A stretch of DNA of 33,468 nt from contig JBAZOO010000037.1 in NCBI GenBank assembly GCA_041648735.1, positions 1-33,468 of the forward strand, written 5' to 3'. The number at the start of each line of letters is the position of its first letter. Within the stretch, counting starts at the first letter, position 1. Positions 32,601 through 33,468 of the stretch are shown here, one piece after another. This stretch comes from JBAZOO01 sp041648735. Its GTDB lineage: Bacteria > Verrucomicrobiota > Lentisphaeria > Oligosphaerales > CAITYL01. The translations under genes were made by a program, and so were the position numbers. The notes beneath the pieces were generated by a model. The model did not search any database. It was not told the DNA's origin and was given only the letters and a program-made list of their open reading frames with translations.

Positions 32601-32807
32601 GGGCCGCTGCACAACACCTGGGAAGCCCCGCGCTCCGATCCCTGGGCCTGGCGGACGGTCGGCGACAAATGGGCCTACGAGTATCAATTGACGCCCATGG
32701 GGATTCTCGTCGCGCCGCGGGTCGAAGGCGATGCGTCGTCCCCCCCCCCTGATCCCGATCGCCTGAATGATTCACACGAAGCCACGAAGGGCACGAAGTC
32801 CGGATGA
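29631..32807 (+). CDS. large GH106-like (alpha-L-rhamnosidase type) protein
   Basis: The 1058-residue protein fits the Glyco_hydro_106 family, whose characterised members remove alpha-L-rhamnose. Signs are EYRGAPFWAWNNKL at 22-35, GFGGFHIHPRTGLGTPYLG near 51-69, WLYDEDRWPSG at 91-101, PAIFTDEPQF at 232-241, GHMMEEPTL near 328-336 and LSELYGITNWEFD at 386-398. A C-terminal beta-sandwich and LDITAYGNRVNAFGPLHNT follow. Conserved acidic residues in TDEPQ, MMEE and SELYG are candidates for catalysis. No signal peptide is seen, unlike the other hydrolases, so it may act inside the cell on imported sugars. The ATG at 29631 has no good ribosome site. The last 20 or so codons run through a C-tract (32739-32748) into intergenic repeat, so the C-terminus may be wrong. 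Confidence 0.82.
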   Translation: MLYPKSHSRALDPALFANPSAEYRGAPFWAWNNKLDRDQLFRQIAGFQEMGFGGFHIHPRTGLGTPYLGGEFMDLVRLCTEEARRRGMLSWLYDEDRWPSGFAGGLVTAEERFRARHLLFTPVANADWKPQPGTGAGAAAGARTGKGTLLGRYDVRLENGRLAHYRLLAAQETPAATADVWFAYLETAEPAAWFNHQTYVDTLNKAAMERFVAVTHERYAAAVGKFFGGVIPAIFTDEPQFTHKQTLRHAEERRDLIIPFTDDLPATYEAAYGQKLVEHLPEIFWELPGGRTSLARYRYHDHVCERFAAAFADTVGGWCAAHGLLLAGHMMEEPTLQSQTAALGEAMRSYRSFQLPGIDMLCDWHEYNTAKQAQSAARQYGRPGVLSELYGITNWEFDFIGHKAQGDWQAALGVTVRVPHLALVSMAGESKRDYPASISYQSPWHREYPLIEDHFARVNAALTRGRPLVHVGVIHPIESCWLCFGPADQTQTEREERETYFKDLTDWLLFGLLDFDFICESLLPSQTPRVQGQRLHVGEMAYQSILVPGLRTIRSTTLAQLETFAAAGGDVIFAGEIPTLVDAAPSARAQALAARCRTIPFTRRRVLEAVESRREVEVRLPDGRRPDALLHQIRADGVRRYVFFCNTNRKQGFERAAIRFGGRWSAVHLDTLTGRREPLATADNGADTGLDWDFPPHGSLLLELSPAEAAPAVPAPPPAPARRWKEVARLEDPVPVTLSEPNVLLLDQALYRINAGEWRGMEELLRIENLVRNQLGLPPKGGAIAQPWTDAAPTPVVGQLELKFAVQCAVAVAAPMLALEEPDRVEIVLDGQRVPGGGERAKGWFVDEAIKTLPLPPLSAGTHNLILRIGFTRKTNGEWCYLLGDFGVEVRGRHARIIAPVRELAWGDWTRQGLPFYAGNVTYRAALRVSREEAVAVSFPGFKAPLLSLALAGRDCAKVAFAPFRAELGRLAPGEHRLDITAYGNRVNAFGPLHNTWEAPRSDPWAWRTVGDKWAYEYQLTPMGILVAPRVEGDASSPPPDPDRLNDSHEATKGTKSG

Positions 32808-33448
32808 AGCGGAGCTTCCCATGAATTGATCAGGATAGCGCCCCCGCGGGACAAAGACATTCGTGCGGATACGGCAGGCGGTCAGGCCTGGCGGTCCAGG
32901 GCTTGCCGCGGGAAGTTTTCCCGCGCCAGCCGCTTTTCCGTGACGGCGCCGGAGACGCAGGCCCAGGCCGCCGCCATCGAGAAGATCCTGCGCCACACCG
33001 GCCTCTGGCGCGACCCCCAGCCCCGCGCCGCGCCGCCCGCGCCCAAGGAGGAACCGCTGCCCGCAAGCACTACTCTGCGGCGTCCTCCGTGCCCTCTGAG
33101 ACCTCTGTGGTGAATAATTTCAGGTCACGGGCTTGACGCCCCGATTCCGGCATGATAAAATTCCCCCATGTAGCGCCACCTGTGGGAACCGCAACCGTAC
33201 GCCCGAAAACCGGCCGGGAAGATGCCAAACCTCACCCAAAGCCCCACGCCGACCCATTCCCCCGCCGGAACCCTCTCCGGCGTCGCCGCCACGCCGGTGG
33301 AATCGCCGATTTCGGGGTCAGTTTCACCCTCTCACCCCCCGTATTCCCCCCGTCCGATCCGCCCCCTGAAAGCAAAATTCCTATCAGTTAAATTGCGCAC
33401 GATGACTACGGGATTCGGGTTCAGGTTTCACAACAGAAAGGCAAAACG
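32808..33448. other. non-coding region after the GH106-like gene, with a possible transposase tail
   Basis: No full gene is present. About 32940-33063 in one forward frame encodes AAIEKILRHTGLWRDPQ and a proline-rich end, which resembles the extreme C-terminus of IS91-type transposases (IEKILRHLGLW). It is cut off from the rest and I treat it as a possible remnant. The phrase CTCCGTGCCCTCTGAGACC and GTGGTGAATAATTTCAGGT at about 33085-33124 recurs in related form at 20160-20197. A short dispersed repeat lies at 33345-33382. Confidence 0.45.
33345..33382. repeat. short dispersed repeat, second copy
   Basis: Matches 29565-29602 and lies about 70 bases before the partial gene at the window edge. 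Confidence 0.65.
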
Positions 33449-33468
33449 ATGAAAACAAGACTGATGAT
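33449..33468 (+). CDS. start of a gene cut by the window end
   Basis: AGAAAGG lies eight bases before ATG, and the first codons read MKTRLM, basic as at the start of a signal peptide. The leader has the same style as other secreted genes here. Only 20 bases are inside the window, so the product is unknown. Confidence 0.45.

Noticed and set aside
32826..33113. A full transposase gene
   Set aside because: Only about 40 codons resemble the IS91 C-terminus; no catalytic part or element ends are visible.

Overview
The window is GC-rich bacterial DNA. Several traits point to a member of the Lentisphaerota/Verrucomicrobiota (PVC) group: secreted proteins ending in a PEP-CTERM-like VPEP...LLLLGG...LRRR tail, a DUF1559-like prepilin protein (FTLIELLVVIAII), an XylR-type AraC regulator, and many secreted or large glycoside hydrolases in a landscape of interspersed non-coding repeats. 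The assignment to a phylum is inference from these families, not from a marker gene.

Left part (1-11,955): a complete type I-E CRISPR-Cas locus read entirely on the minus strand. From its 5' end it holds tRNA-Leu(UAA), cas3, cse1, cse2, cas6e, a RhuM-Fic fusion gene, cas7e, cas5e, cas1, cas2, a leader with a recognisable promoter, and an array of 29 repeats and 28 spacers whose old end is near position 415. The genes overlap or almost touch, so they look like one operon. Two things depart from the textbook layout. cas6e sits between cse2 and cas7 rather than after cas5. The foreign RhuM-Fic gene is packed into the operon, and its Fic half is out of frame by one base just before the catalytic HxFxDGNKR motif.

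The most striking link is between the two halves of the window. The sixth spacer from the leader (1784-1817) matches 33 of 34 bases of the alpha-L-fucosidase gene at 23127-23160, in its C-terminal F5/8-type sugar-binding domain. The array therefore appears to carry a spacer against the host's own (or a paralogous) hydrolase family, with a flank that is not an AAG motif.

Right part (12,310-33,468): a carbohydrate-degradation region. It holds two tandem clan GH-A hydrolases around a small secreted protein, an XylR-family regulator, a prepilin-like protein, two PEP-CTERM proteins, a GH29 fucosidase translationally coupled to a DUF4450 protein, and a large GH106-like protein. Four copies of a regulatory module (paired CGCAAAA sites 20 bp apart, then TAGACA-17 bp-TATCTT or its variant) stand before the GH-A gene, the prepilin gene and both PEP-CTERM genes. 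The intact regulator gene lies directly beside one copy and a decayed regulator copy lies beside another, so this regulator is the obvious candidate to bind the module. The region also shows duplication and decay: a 0.4 kb promoter and signal-peptide cassette present twice, a five-unit tandem repeat abutting a 5'-truncated Fic gene, a prepilin fragment, and a possible IS91-type transposase tail.
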